Position numbers and translations under genes: made by a program. A stretch of 64,000 bases of DNA, from the NCBI GenBank assembly GCA_038237805.1, contig JBBRYI010000004.1, forward strand, positions 124,001-188,000. Reading direction: 5' to 3'. Positions 1 to 8,460 of this stretch are shown here, one piece after another (position 1 is the first letter of the stretch; every line of letters begins with the position of its first letter). Below the pieces are notes generated by a model. That model was not told the origin of the DNA. It did no database searches and was given only the letters and a program-made list of their open reading frames with translations. Origin of the DNA: JBBQFI01 sp038237805. GTDB taxonomy: Bacteria; Verrucomicrobiota; Verrucomicrobiia; Chthoniobacterales; UBA10450.

Positions 1-1
1 T

Positions 2-2017
2 GATCTGCAAAAGAAAGTGCCCGACGTGGTGCGTCTCGGTTATTACGAAGACGCGACTTCGGGCGAGAGCACCTGGCATTTGCCGATGGCGCACTATCTC
101 GAATCGTGGGGCGACGCGCTTACTTTCGAGGGCGCGTATCTCGCGATTCAACCGATGATTCTCCCGCTCTTCGGCGGACTTTCGGAAATCGACGTGATGA
201 ACATGCTGCTGGGCGGACCGAAAGTGGAAGGTCCCGAACTGGTGCAGGAAACATTTCGCGCGACGGGCGCGCCGGGTGATTTCCAGACGGCGTGGTCGAA
301 ATTTTTGCATGACGGTTTCGCCAGTCACATTCGATTGCGCGATAAGCCGCCGACTTTCAACGGCAACACCGCGGGCGGCATCGCGCACACGCTTTGGGCG
401 CCTACTCCGCCACCGACCGAGCAATCACCGGAGATTGTCCTCGTGGGCAGTTACGCGATGGACGATGGCCGTTACATCAACAACGGCTGGCTCCAGGAAA
501 TGCCGGATCCAGTCACGAAACTGACATGGGATAACGCCGCGCTCATGAGTCCTGCATTTGCGCACAGACTCAAAGTCGAGAACGGCGATTTAATTCGGGT
601 CACGGTTGAATCCACCGCACTCGACAACAAGACCGCTCCGGCCAAGGACGCGAAGGGGAAAGAGATGCCCCCCGCACACATTAAATACGAGGTGGTCATC
701 GCCGCATTGATTTCACCAGGGCATGCCGAAAATTCTGTCACCATTCCGTTAGGCTATGGTCGCAAGAAAACCGGGCAGGTCGGAGACGATGCAGGATTTA
801 ACGGATATCTTTTGCGCACGTCGTCGAGTCCGCATTACATCGTCGCGGACGGTCAGGCGATTCAAAGCGTGACGGTGGCGAAAGCCGGCGGCACTTATCC
901 GCTCTCGATCACGCAGGATCACTGGAGCATCGAAGGTCGCGGTCTCGTGCGAGAAGCGACGCTCGATCATTATCGAGAAGACAACGAGTTCGCCAAAAAA
1001 ATTGCGGGCGATGACGAATTGCCGTCGCGTCTCCCGACGATTTACAGCCATCCGCCGCTGACTGCGCCGCAGCAATGGGGAATGTCGGTCGATCTGAATG
1101 TTTGCACCGGCTGTAGCGCATGCGTCATCGCGTGCCAGGCCGAGAATAATATCCCGATTGTCGGCAAACTTCAGGTCAGCCACGGCCGCGCCATGCATTG
1201 GATCCGGATCGATCGCTATTACGCCAGTGCGAAACCATTCAACGAAGACCGTCGCGAATATCCCAGCGATCCCGAGATGGTGCACGAACCGATGATGTGC
1301 CAGCACTGCGAAAACGCGCCGTGCGAAACGGTTTGTCCGGTCAACGCCACCGTGCACAGCGAAGACGGATTAAACGTGATGGCCTACAACCGCTGCATCG
1401 GCACGCGGTATTGCTCGAACAACTGTCCGTTCAAGGTGCGCCGCTTTAATTATTTCGATTTTAACCAGCGGCCGATCGGGAAAAAGAAAATCGCGGGCGC
1501 GTTCAACATCTATAAGGAATATTTCGCGCCGCTCACGACGAAAGGCGCGCCGGACATCGTCAAGATGCAAAAAAATCCGAATGTCACAGTGCGCATGCGC
1601 GGTGTCATGGAGAAATGCACGTATTGCGTGCAGCGCATCGAAGAAGCGAAGATCGGGGCGCACGTGCGCGCGGGGGCATCGGACAAAACGCTGATTCCGC
1701 GGGATTCATTTACGACCGCGTGCGCGCAGGCGTGCCCGACCGAAGCGATTGTTTTTGGCGACATCGCTGATCCGGAAACACGGGTAGCGAAATTGAAAAC
1801 GCAGGACCGAAATTATCGGCTGCTCGAATATTTAAACGTGAAAACGCGCACCAGTTATCTCGCGCGCATTCGCAATCCCAATCCGAAAATGCCTGATGCG
1901 AACAAGATCGCAGTCGCAAGCATTGGCGGTGAGGAGAAAGCCGGCGAGGAACGGCCACCGCACATTTATCGCAAGGACCATGACGCCGGCGTGCTAAATC
2001 CGGAGGCGAAGCCATGA
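2..2017 (+). CDS. actB: Alternative complex III iron-sulfur subunit ActB (C-terminal part; 5' end outside window)
   Basis: ActB is the large peripheral subunit of alternative complex III, the quinol:cytochrome c (or oxidase) oxidoreductase that replaces bc1. The frame is open from base 2 and no upstream stop is visible, so the true start lies before the window; the GTG at 17 is not credible because family members are about 1000 residues. The first ~350 residues match the end of the molybdopterin-oxidoreductase-like B1 domain. The rest is the ferredoxin-like B2 domain with four Cys clusters: CTGCSACVIAC, CQHCENAPCETVCP, the group CIGTRYCSNNCP, and CTYC...CAQACP, enough for several FeS centres. 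It reads into the actC-F operon. A palindromic repeat follows the stop directly. Confidence 0.93.
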   Translation, partial: DLQKKVPDVVRLGYYEDATSGESTWHLPMAHYLESWGDALTFEGAYLAIQPMILPLFGGLSEIDVMNMLLGGPKVEGPELVQETFRATGAPGDFQTAWSKFLHDGFASHIRLRDKPPTFNGNTAGGIAHTLWAPTPPPTEQSPEIVLVGSYAMDDGRYINNGWLQEMPDPVTKLTWDNAALMSPAFAHRLKVENGDLIRVTVESTALDNKTAPAKDAKGKEMPPAHIKYEVVIAALISPGHAENSVTIPLGYGRKKTGQVGDDAGFNGYLLRTSSSPHYIVADGQAIQSVTVAKAGGTYPLSITQDHWSIEGRGLVREATLDHYREDNEFAKKIAGDDELPSRLPTIYSHPPLTAPQQWGMSVDLNVCTGCSACVIACQAENNIPIVGKLQVSHGRAMHWIRIDRYYASAKPFNEDRREYPSDPEMVHEPMMCQHCENAPCETVCPVNATVHSEDGLNVMAYNRCIGTRYCSNNCPFKVRRFNYFDFNQRPIGKKKIAGAFNIYKEYFAPLTTKGAPDIVKMQKNPNVTVRMRGVMEKCTYCVQRIEEAKIGAHVRAGASDKTLIPRDSFTTACAQACPTEAIVFGDIADPETRVAKLKTQDRNYRLLEYLNVKTRTSYLARIRNPNPKMPDANKIAVASIGGEEKAGEERPPHIYRKDHDAGVLNPEAKP

Positions 2018-2043
2018 GGAGCACGTACGGCGAAGCAACATTC

Positions 2044-2159
2044 TGGGGAGCGCACGCGCCCTCGCGTGCTCTTTTCGGCGCCTCGCCGAAAAGCCTCTTT
2101 CCGAAAGCTCGCGAGGGCGAGGGCGCCCTCGCCAGCACGCGAGGCGCGTGCGCTCCGCA
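2044..2159. repeat. Palindromic intergenic element, copy 1 (actB/actC)
   Basis: Inverted arms at about 2044-2070 and 2134-2159 pair almost perfectly (one extra base and one mismatch). Each arm is itself a small hairpin (the right one is GCACGCG-AGG-CGCGTGC), and inner hairpins lie between them (for example TTTTCGGCG-CCT-CGCCGAAAA). The element fills the whole actB-actC gap, in an operon whose other genes overlap. It belongs to the family also seen at 53717, 58290, 59606 and 63150. Confidence 0.9.
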
Positions 2160-2168
2160 GAAATAAGT

Positions 2169-3629
2169 ATGGACGACGCCACCACAACACCAGATGTGAT
2201 CGCAGGCGAAGCATCGGCTTCAGTCGAGCGACCGCTCGCGCGTGTTCCGCTCGTTCTAAACAAACGCAATTTCAGTTGGATCACCGATCGAATTTCGGGC
2301 GTAGTGGAGCAACCGGCTCCGCGTTGGTGGTGGGTCGCGTTTGTATTCGCGTCTCTGGTTGCGGGGATCGGACTTTTTTGTCTCGTTTATCTTATTTCAA
2401 CCGGCGTCGGCACCTGGGGCGTGAACCAGCCAGTCGGATGGGCATGGGGCATCACCAACTTCGTGTTCTGGATCGGTATTGGTCACGCCGGCACTTTGAT
2501 TTCCGCGATTCTATTTCTGCTTCGACAAAAATGGCGCACCTCGATCAACCGTTCCGCCGAAGCGATGACGTTGTTTGCCGTTCTTTGCGCGGCGATTTTT
2601 CCAGGCGTCCACGTTGGTCGCGTCTGGATGGCGTGGTATCTCGCGCCGCTGCCTAACAACTACGGCATCTGGCCGAATTTCCGCAGCCCGCTCTTGTGGG
2701 ACGTCTTCGCGGTCTCGACCTATTTCACCGTTTCAGTTCTGTTTTGGTACACAGGTTTGATTCCGGATCTCGCGACTTTCCGCGATCGCTCGAAAACGAA
2801 GATCAAAAAATTCCTCTACGGAATTTTCGCGGTTGGCTGGCGCGGATCGAACCGCAACTGGCGTCATTACGAGATGGCGTATCTGCTTCTGGCAGGTCTG
2901 GCCACGCCGCTTGTGTTGTCGGTGCACAGCGTCGTCTCCTTCGACTTCGCTACCTCCATTATTCCGACATGGCACACCACCATCTTCCCGCCCTACTTCG
3001 TTGCCGGCGCGATCTTCGGCGGATTTGCCATGGTTCTGACGCTGCTCATACCTGCGCGAGCCATTTTCAAATTGCAGGACATCATCACGCCGCAACACAT
3101 CGACAAAATGGCGAAGATCATTTTGTTTACCGGTTCGATCGTGGCCTACGCCTACGCGATGGAATTTTTCATCGCGTGGTACAGCGGCAATCAGTACGAG
3201 AAGTTCGCTTTTTATAACCGCATCTTTGGTCCCTACTGGTGGTACTGGTGGGTCGGCATGCTCTTCTGCAACTCGCTTTCGCCGCAGCTTTTCTGGTTTC
3301 GGTGGTGCCGGCGAAATATTTTCGTCGTTTATTTCGTCTGCATGTGCGTGAACGCCGGCATGTGGTTCGAGCGTTTCATTATTATCGTCGGCGGATTGCA
3401 TCGCGACTTTTTGCCTTCATCCTGGGGACTCTTTCATCCGACCTGGGTCGATATCTGGACATTCGTCGGGACGTTTGGAATTTTCCTTTCCCTCTTCCTG
3501 CTTTTCATCCGCTTCCTGCCGATGATCGCGATGTCGGAAGTAAAAATTGTTTTGCCGGAAGCTGATCCGCATTACGCCACACCGGAGCAACATCATCCCG
3601 TCGCCGCCGGCGGAAAGGAACGCAATTGA
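2169..3629 (+). CDS. actC: Alternative complex III membrane subunit ActC (NrfD/PsrC family)
   Basis: This is a 486-residue polytopic membrane protein of the NrfD family, about ten helices, the quinol-binding anchor of alternative complex III. The frame can be extended to a GTG at 2148, but that lies inside the palindromic repeat, so I take ATG 2169. Family features include the long TM array starting near residue 50, the 'GVNQPVGWAWGITNFVFWIG' segment and the 'HSVVSFDFA' loop typical of ActC. The stop overlaps the TTG start of actD. No haem or FeS motif is present, as expected for this subunit. Confidence 0.93.
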   Translation: MDDATTTPDVIAGEASASVERPLARVPLVLNKRNFSWITDRISGVVEQPAPRWWWVAFVFASLVAGIGLFCLVYLISTGVGTWGVNQPVGWAWGITNFVFWIGIGHAGTLISAILFLLRQKWRTSINRSAEAMTLFAVLCAAIFPGVHVGRVWMAWYLAPLPNNYGIWPNFRSPLLWDVFAVSTYFTVSVLFWYTGLIPDLATFRDRSKTKIKKFLYGIFAVGWRGSNRNWRHYEMAYLLLAGLATPLVLSVHSVVSFDFATSIIPTWHTTIFPPYFVAGAIFGGFAMVLTLLIPARAIFKLQDIITPQHIDKMAKIILFTGSIVAYAYAMEFFIAWYSGNQYEKFAFYNRIFGPYWWYWWVGMLFCNSLSPQLFWFRWCRRNIFVVYFVCMCVNAGMWFERFIIIVGGLHRDFLPSSWGLFHPTWVDIWTFVGTFGIFLSLFLLFIRFLPMIAMSEVKIVLPEADPHYATPEQHHPVAAGGKERN

Positions 3630-4180
3630 GAACTCCCTCTGGAAATCTCGTTTACGGAATGGGCGCCGAATACCAGAGCGCGTCGGCTCTCTACGAGGCA
3701 GCCAAACGCGTACGCGACGCCGGGTTCAAACGCTGGGATGTGCACTCGCCTTTTCCCATCCACGGCATGGACGACGCGATGGGCTTGGGCAAATCGTGGT
3801 TAAGCGCAGTTGTTCTCGGCGGCGGAATCACCGGGTTGCTCACCGCCGTCATTCTCGAATTCGGCCCGTCGTCGTTTCTTTACCCGCTCGTTGTTCACGG
3901 CAAGCCATTTAATTTTTTCACTGTGCCCGCGTTCTTCCCCATCATGTTCGAGCTGACGGTGCTCTTCTCCGCCTTTGCCGCTTTCTTCGCTGTGCTGATC
4001 ATGAATGGTTTGCCGCGCTGGTATCATCCCGTCTTTAACTGGGAACGCTTCAGCCGCGCGACCGACGATGGATTTTTCCTCATCATCGAAGCACGCGATC
4101 CGCGTTTCACCGAAATGGAAGCGCGCGAGCTGCTCGAGCAAACTGGCGGCCAACACATCACCATCATCCACGAAGACTGA
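3626..4180 (+). CDS. actD: Alternative complex III subunit ActD (DUF3341)
   Basis: This 184-residue subunit has two central transmembrane helices and a soluble N-terminal domain. The N-terminal 'LVYGMGAEYQSASALYEAA' stretch and the 'SPFPIHGMDDAMGL' motif before the first helix are typical of ActD. The start is TTG at 3626, overlapping the actC TGA (TTGA), which keeps the conserved N-terminal strand; the alternative ATG at 3659 would remove it. It ends one base before actE. Its role in the complex is structural as far as known; no cofactor site is visible. Confidence 0.9.
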   Translation: MRTPSGNLVYGMGAEYQSASALYEAAKRVRDAGFKRWDVHSPFPIHGMDDAMGLGKSWLSAVVLGGGITGLLTAVILEFGPSSFLYPLVVHGKPFNFFTVPAFFPIMFELTVLFSAFAAFFAVLIMNGLPRWYHPVFNWERFSRATDDGFFLIIEARDPRFTEMEARELLEQTGGQHITIIHED

Positions 4181-4181
4181 T

Positions 4182-4922
4182 ATGTTGCGCGGCTTCCTTC
4201 TGATTTTTTTCCTGACTGGGATTGCGATGGTCGCATTCCTCGGTTTTCGTGGAGAACACAGCACCGGTTCGCCGATCGAACTTTTTCCCGACATGGTGCG
4301 ACAGCCAAGAGGACGCGCGCAGGCGCCACTGGCGTTTTTTTCCGACAATCGTTTCGCGCGCGCGCCGATCGTCGGCACGGTGCCGATCGGTTACGAATTT
4401 CCGAAGCCACAAACGATCGCGACGCCCGCTTCCAATGTTCCTGCGAGCGAACCTGAGCCGGTTCTCGGTTTCAGCGAAGGCACCGATTATTACAACACCG
4501 GAAAGATGGGAGACAAATGGGGGACGGGAATTCCCATGGAAGTGAATGAGCAATTGATGGAGCGCGGTCGCCAGCGTTTTAACATCACATGCGCGATGTG
4601 CCACGGCGCTACCGCCGAAGGCGACGGCGTTACAAAGCTATATGGACTCGCGACCGTGGTCACGTTGCAGGACGATCGCATTCGCAAAATGGCCGACGGC
4701 GAAATTTTTAACACCATCACTCACGGCAAGAACACGATGATGCCTTACGGGCCCAACCTCGTGGTGAGAGATCGCTGGGCGATCATCTGCTATCTGCGCG
4801 TCTTGCAACGGAGTCAGAACACAACTGTGGCTGACGTGCCGCCGGAACATCGCGCCGATCTGGATAAACCGGCGCCATCGGAAACAAAACCTGAAGCAAC
4901 ACCGGAGGCGGCAAAGAAATGA
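4182..4922 (+). CDS. actE: Alternative complex III monohaem cytochrome c subunit ActE
   Basis: This is a 246-residue membrane-anchored cytochrome c. The N-terminal helix (residues 3-21) is a signal anchor. The segment with 'DMVRQPRG' and 'GTVPIGYEF' is the ActE signature ahead of the haem domain. One CxxCH site is present (CAMCH, about residues 137-141), with a candidate axial Met in 'NTMMPYG'. A longer frame reaches back to 4005 inside actD; ATG 4182 is chosen because it gives the signal anchor and follows the actD stop directly. It overlaps actF by ATGA. The C-terminal ~25 residues are Pro/Ala/Glu-rich. Confidence 0.92.
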   Translation: MLRGFLLIFFLTGIAMVAFLGFRGEHSTGSPIELFPDMVRQPRGRAQAPLAFFSDNRFARAPIVGTVPIGYEFPKPQTIATPASNVPASEPEPVLGFSEGTDYYNTGKMGDKWGTGIPMEVNEQLMERGRQRFNITCAMCHGATAEGDGVTKLYGLATVVTLQDDRIRKMADGEIFNTITHGKNTMMPYGPNLVVRDRWAIICYLRVLQRSQNTTVADVPPEHRADLDKPAPSETKPEATPEAAKK

Positions 4923-6121
4923 GCGAGCGTTCTCATGTTGTTCCGACGCCAGAAGGCGAGTTTTTCGAGACGAGCCGATTCGCAGGTCTCTCGTTGTTGC
5001 TCGGCGTGCTCGCGCTCGCCGGTCTGATCGGCTGCGCTATTGGCGCTTATCTCGATCCGCGGCAGTTCATTTTTTCCTGGCTCTTTGCTTTCGCGTTTTT
5101 CTTCACCTTGTGCGCGGGATGTTTTTTCTGGGTCATCGTTCATTACGTCACGGACGCGGAATGGTCCGTCGTGGTTCGGCGTCAGCTCGAGAACATCGGC
5201 CTGCTGTTTCCGCTTCTGGCGATCTTTTTTTTGCCCATTCTGTTTTTCCGGCATCATCTTTTCGAGTGGATGAATATTCCACCCGGGCACGATCCTGTTC
5301 TCGATTCCAAGCGCGGTTATCTGAACTTCGACTTCTTTCTCGTTCGCGCCGCGATCTATTTCATTTTCTTCATCGTCGCCGCGTTCTTTTTGCGTCGCGC
5401 TTCGGTGCGGCAGGATAAGGATGGCAATCCGCAGTTCACCATTCGACTGCGCAAAATCGCTTTCGGTTCGCTTCCTCTTTTCGGACTAACGCTGACCTTC
5501 GCAGCCTTCGATTGGCTGATGACCTTGAACTACCATTGGTTCTCCACCATGTGGGGCCCCTATATTTTTGCGGGCACAGCGGGAAGCTCGATGTCGCTCC
5601 TCGTCCTCGTGATCACGGCGCTGCGGAAGGCTGGTTATCTTCAGCAAACAGTGACGCTCGAGCATTACCACATCATGGGGAAATGGATGCTCACCTTCTC
5701 GGTCTTCTGGGCTTACATCGGCTTTAGCCAATACATGCTCTACTGGTACGCAAACATCCCGGAAGAAACCGCATACTTTATCTCGCGTAATACCGAGTCT
5801 TGGTGGTTGCTGAGCACGACTCTCGTCGTCGGGCGTTTCTTTGTTCCGTTCGCAATTCTCCTGTTGCGCTCGATCAAGAAACGACCGCATCAGCTTTGCT
5901 GGATGGCCGGCTGGATTGTTTTCATGCAATTGCTCGACATGTACATCGTCGTCCTGCCCGCCTTGCACGCGGACGGTGTGCGCGTGAGCATCCTGGATTT
6001 TCTGCCGCTCATCGGCATCGGATGTTCTCTCGCCTTTTTCTATCTGCGCATTGTCGGCAAGAGTTCGCTTTTCCCGACACGCGACCCGCGTCTGATCGAA
6101 TCCTTGCGCCTAACGAATTAA
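4919..6121 (+). CDS. actF: Alternative complex III membrane subunit ActF
   Basis: This 400-residue integral membrane protein has about ten helices and is an ActF family member (related to ActC at the fold level). Evidence is the position after actE with an ATGA overlap, the length, and family segments such as 'HYVTDAEWSVVVRRQLE' near residue 75 and 'HYHIMGKWMLTFSVFWAYIGFSQ' (position ~250). No haem-binding Cys motif is present. The stop lies inside a copy of the GCCTAACGA word, so the last codons read L-T-N. Two bases separate it from the next gene. Confidence 0.92.
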   Translation: MSERSHVVPTPEGEFFETSRFAGLSLLLGVLALAGLIGCAIGAYLDPRQFIFSWLFAFAFFFTLCAGCFFWVIVHYVTDAEWSVVVRRQLENIGLLFPLLAIFFLPILFFRHHLFEWMNIPPGHDPVLDSKRGYLNFDFFLVRAAIYFIFFIVAAFFLRRASVRQDKDGNPQFTIRLRKIAFGSLPLFGLTLTFAAFDWLMTLNYHWFSTMWGPYIFAGTAGSSMSLLVLVITALRKAGYLQQTVTLEHYHIMGKWMLTFSVFWAYIGFSQYMLYWYANIPEETAYFISRNTESWWLLSTTLVVGRFFVPFAILLLRSIKKRPHQLCWMAGWIVFMQLLDMYIVVLPALHADGVRVSILDFLPLIGIGCSLAFFYLRIVGKSSLFPTRDPRLIESLRLTN

Positions 6122-6122
6122 G

Positions 6123-6779
6123 ATGAACCACTCGCACCGAGTCGATTTTCAGCAGCCTCACTCCATGTTTGGGACATGGGTTGGTGTCGTCCTGCTTTTT
6201 GTCGTCTTCGGATTGTTCGTCTGGGCCGTCTTTCGCGCCATTCCGCGCGGCGACGACTACGAACAAAAACGAGCGAAGGAGCGCATGGTAAAACTGGAGC
6301 AGCTGCAAAAGGACGCGACAAATGCCCTAACGAGTTACGCATGGGTCGATAAGAACAAGGGCACTGTTCGCATTCCGATTGAGCAGGCGATGCCACTGGC
6401 CATGGCCGACCTCGCGGCGAAGAAACCAACGGCGGCATATCCCATTGCTACTCCTGCACCGCAGCCGGCGGCGCAGACGCAAGGCGGCGCACCCGCGCCT
6501 TCGCCTCTTCCCAGCGGTGCGCCTGACGTTCGCACAAATCCAAGCCCGAAGCCGATTTCAGTCGAGGGTCCGAAATCAGAGATTCGCGGCCAACCAACAG
6601 GGGCCGCTAATCCCGCATCCGCGCCTCCGGGAACACAGCCTGGGGCGTCCGCAACGCCAGCTGCTTCACCGCCATCGGGCGCGGCGGAGCCGAATCCAGC
6701 CGGAAAAGCTTTGCCGACCCCAGTGCAATCATCGGCAGGAACGCCATTGCCTGTGCGCGGAAAATCACCGTCGCCATGA
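6123..6779 (+). CDS. Membrane-anchored Pro/Ala-rich protein of the ACIII operon
   Basis: A 218-residue protein that I do not recognise. It has one transmembrane helix at about residues 16-38, a charged helical stretch (residues 42-70), a short globular segment containing 'GTVRIPIEQAM' and then ~130 residues of Pro/Ala/Ser-rich low complexity. 'RIPIEQAM' resembles the short motif in small proteins encoded next to cytochrome oxidases and ACIII in other phyla. Position between actF and the cbb3-like genes, with an ATGA overlap to the next gene, suggests an assembly or tethering role. That role is an inference. Confidence 0.75.
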   Translation: MNHSHRVDFQQPHSMFGTWVGVVLLFVVFGLFVWAVFRAIPRGDDYEQKRAKERMVKLEQLQKDATNALTSYAWVDKNKGTVRIPIEQAMPLAMADLAAKKPTAAYPIATPAPQPAAQTQGGAPAPSPLPSGAPDVRTNPSPKPISVEGPKSEIRGQPTGAANPASAPPGTQPGASATPAASPPSGAAEPNPAGKALPTPVQSSAGTPLPVRGKSPSP

Positions 6780-6967
6780 TCCTCACCAATCTCATTAACC
6801 GCATGAAGCGTTACGAAAAAAACGCGGAGATGATTTTCGACGTGGAGGAACCGATCGGTTTTCCGACTGATTTAGTCATGCCACGGCGACGTTGGTTTCG
6901 CCGGAATAAACCGGCGCCGGGATCGTTAGAAGCAAAAGTTTTGGAAGCATCGAAATGGAAACGGTAA
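6776..6967 (+). CDS. Small basic hypothetical protein
   Basis: A 63-residue ORF starting at an ATGA overlap with the upstream gene and overlapping the next gene by 13 bases. It has a Pro-rich/basic centre (PRRRWFRRNKPAPG) and no transmembrane segment or recognised domain. ATG at 6803 is an alternative start giving 54 residues. Tight packing within the operon is the main evidence that it is translated. It may be an assembly peptide, but nothing in the sequence shows a function. Confidence 0.5.
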   Translation: MILTNLINRMKRYEKNAEMIFDVEEPIGFPTDLVMPRRRWFRRNKPAPGSLEAKVLEASKWKR

Positions 6968-8460
6968 CGACAACAGGCTCTGCTGCCTCCAGGCTCACGC
7001 AACAACCGCAGGGCGGCACGGAGCAGGTGACACCGGGCGAGATCGAGAACGTCGAGCGCGCGTTGATCGACGCTTCCACCCGCGTGCCGGTGCTGATGTT
7101 TTACACATCGGCGATCTTCTGGCTCTTAGTCGGGACACTGCTCGCTGCGTTCGCTTCCTTTAAACTGCACAGCCCGGACATGTTTTCGGGAATCAGTGTT
7201 CTTACCTTCGGCCGTGTGCGCGCCGCGCACATGGGCATGATGGTTTACGGCTGGGCCTCGATGGCGGGAATGGGAACTGCGATCTGGCTCATGGCGCGTC
7301 TCTGCCGCACGACTTTGCGTCATCCGCTCGTGCTCGTGACCGGTGCGGCCTTTTGGAATCTCGGTGTGCTGCTCGGCGTCGGTGGGATTCTCGCAGGACA
7401 AAGCACCGGTTATGAATGGTTCGAATTCCCGACTTACGCGGGCGCCGTTCTGTTCGTTGCTTATCTGCTCGTTATGTCGTGGGCGGTCTTGATGTTTCGT
7501 TTCCGGCGCGGCGATACGATCTATATCACGCAATGGTATTTGCTCGCGGCATTTCTCTGGTTCCCGTGGCTCTTTGCCGCGACGCACGTCATGCTCTTTG
7601 TCGTGCCGGTGCAGGGCGTGATGCAGGCCGTGGTCAATTGGTGGTTCGCAAACAATCTCATGTTCCTCTGGCTCGGCGCGATTGGGCTTGGCACCGCCTA
7701 TTACATGATTCCGAAAGTGATTGGGCGTCCGGTTTACAGCTACAATCTCGCGGCGATCGGCTTCTGGACGTACGCGCTTTTTGCGAGCTGGACCGGAATG
7801 CAACGCTTGATCGATGGTCCGTTCCCCGCGTGGATGATCACGGCGAGCATCGCTGCAGCAATTCTTTCGATCATTCCGGTCGCCACCGTTGGACTGAATC
7901 ATCACATGACGATGCGCGGCTACTTTCCGCTCATGCGTTACAGCCCGACGCTGCGCTTCACTGTTTTCGGCGCGATTTCCTACAGCGCGTTTAGCATTGT
8001 CGGCATCATCATTTCACTGCGCTCGATGGCGCAAATCGTCCACTTCACTCAGATGAGCGTGGCCTATTCGCATCTAGGTCTCTACGCGTTTTTCACGATG
8101 GTGATGTTCGGTTCGATGTATTACATCGTTCCGCGATTGGTCGGACGAGAATGGCGCTACGCGACACTGATCAAGTTGCACTTTTGGTCATCCGCCTACG
8201 GCGTCGGGCTTATGGTGTTGATGCTTCTTGTTGGGGGATTCGTGCAAGGCTTGAGTATGAATGACGCGTCGCTTTCGTTTACCGAAAGCACGCAATCGGT
8301 CCTTCCATATTTGCGCGGTCGCAGCGTTTCCGGAATCCTGCTCACGGTTTCGCATTTCATATTCGCATATCATTTTGTCCTGATGCTCTTCGGGCTTGGC
8401 CGCACCGCCAGCGTGCCGACTTTTCTCAATCCGATCGAACCGGAGGATGTGCATCCATGA
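6955..8460 (+). CDS. CcoN-like (cbb3-type oxidase subunit I family) protein lacking the catalytic centre
   Basis: This 501-residue, ~12-helix protein aligns along its length with CcoN. The two low-spin haem b ligands are kept: His92 (in 'RVRAAHMG') and His373 (in 'AYSHLG'). The catalytic site is gone when compared with Pseudomonas stutzeri CcoN: the CuB ligands become Asn233, Gln283 and Arg284 (canonical H207, H257, H258), the cross-linked Tyr becomes Ala277, and the haem b3 ligand H345 becomes Tyr371. The conserved Glu323 is Val. The frame is intact with no stop or shift, so this looks like a maintained haem b electron carrier rather than a decaying oxidase. It overlaps the CcoO-like gene by ATGA. 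Confidence 0.88.
   Translation: METVTTTGSAASRLTQQPQGGTEQVTPGEIENVERALIDASTRVPVLMFYTSAIFWLLVGTLLAAFASFKLHSPDMFSGISVLTFGRVRAAHMGMMVYGWASMAGMGTAIWLMARLCRTTLRHPLVLVTGAAFWNLGVLLGVGGILAGQSTGYEWFEFPTYAGAVLFVAYLLVMSWAVLMFRFRRGDTIYITQWYLLAAFLWFPWLFAATHVMLFVVPVQGVMQAVVNWWFANNLMFLWLGAIGLGTAYYMIPKVIGRPVYSYNLAAIGFWTYALFASWTGMQRLIDGPFPAWMITASIAAAILSIIPVATVGLNHHMTMRGYFPLMRYSPTLRFTVFGAISYSAFSIVGIIISLRSMAQIVHFTQMSVAYSHLGLYAFFTMVMFGSMYYIVPRLVGREWRYATLIKLHFWSSAYGVGLMVLMLLVGGFVQGLSMNDASLSFTESTQSVLPYLRGRSVSGILLTVSHFIFAYHFVLMLFGLGRTASVPTFLNPIEPEDVHP

Noticed and set aside
2733..3401. 222-codon antisense frame inside actC
   Set aside because: No domain, no start context, and actC is a well-supported membrane protein across the same bases.
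6955..8460. The CcoN-like gene as a working cbb3 oxidase or NO reductase
   Set aside because: All three metal-site His, the haem b3 His and the Tyr are absent by alignment; a functional oxidase with full ligands (ctaD) is encoded 3 kb downstream.
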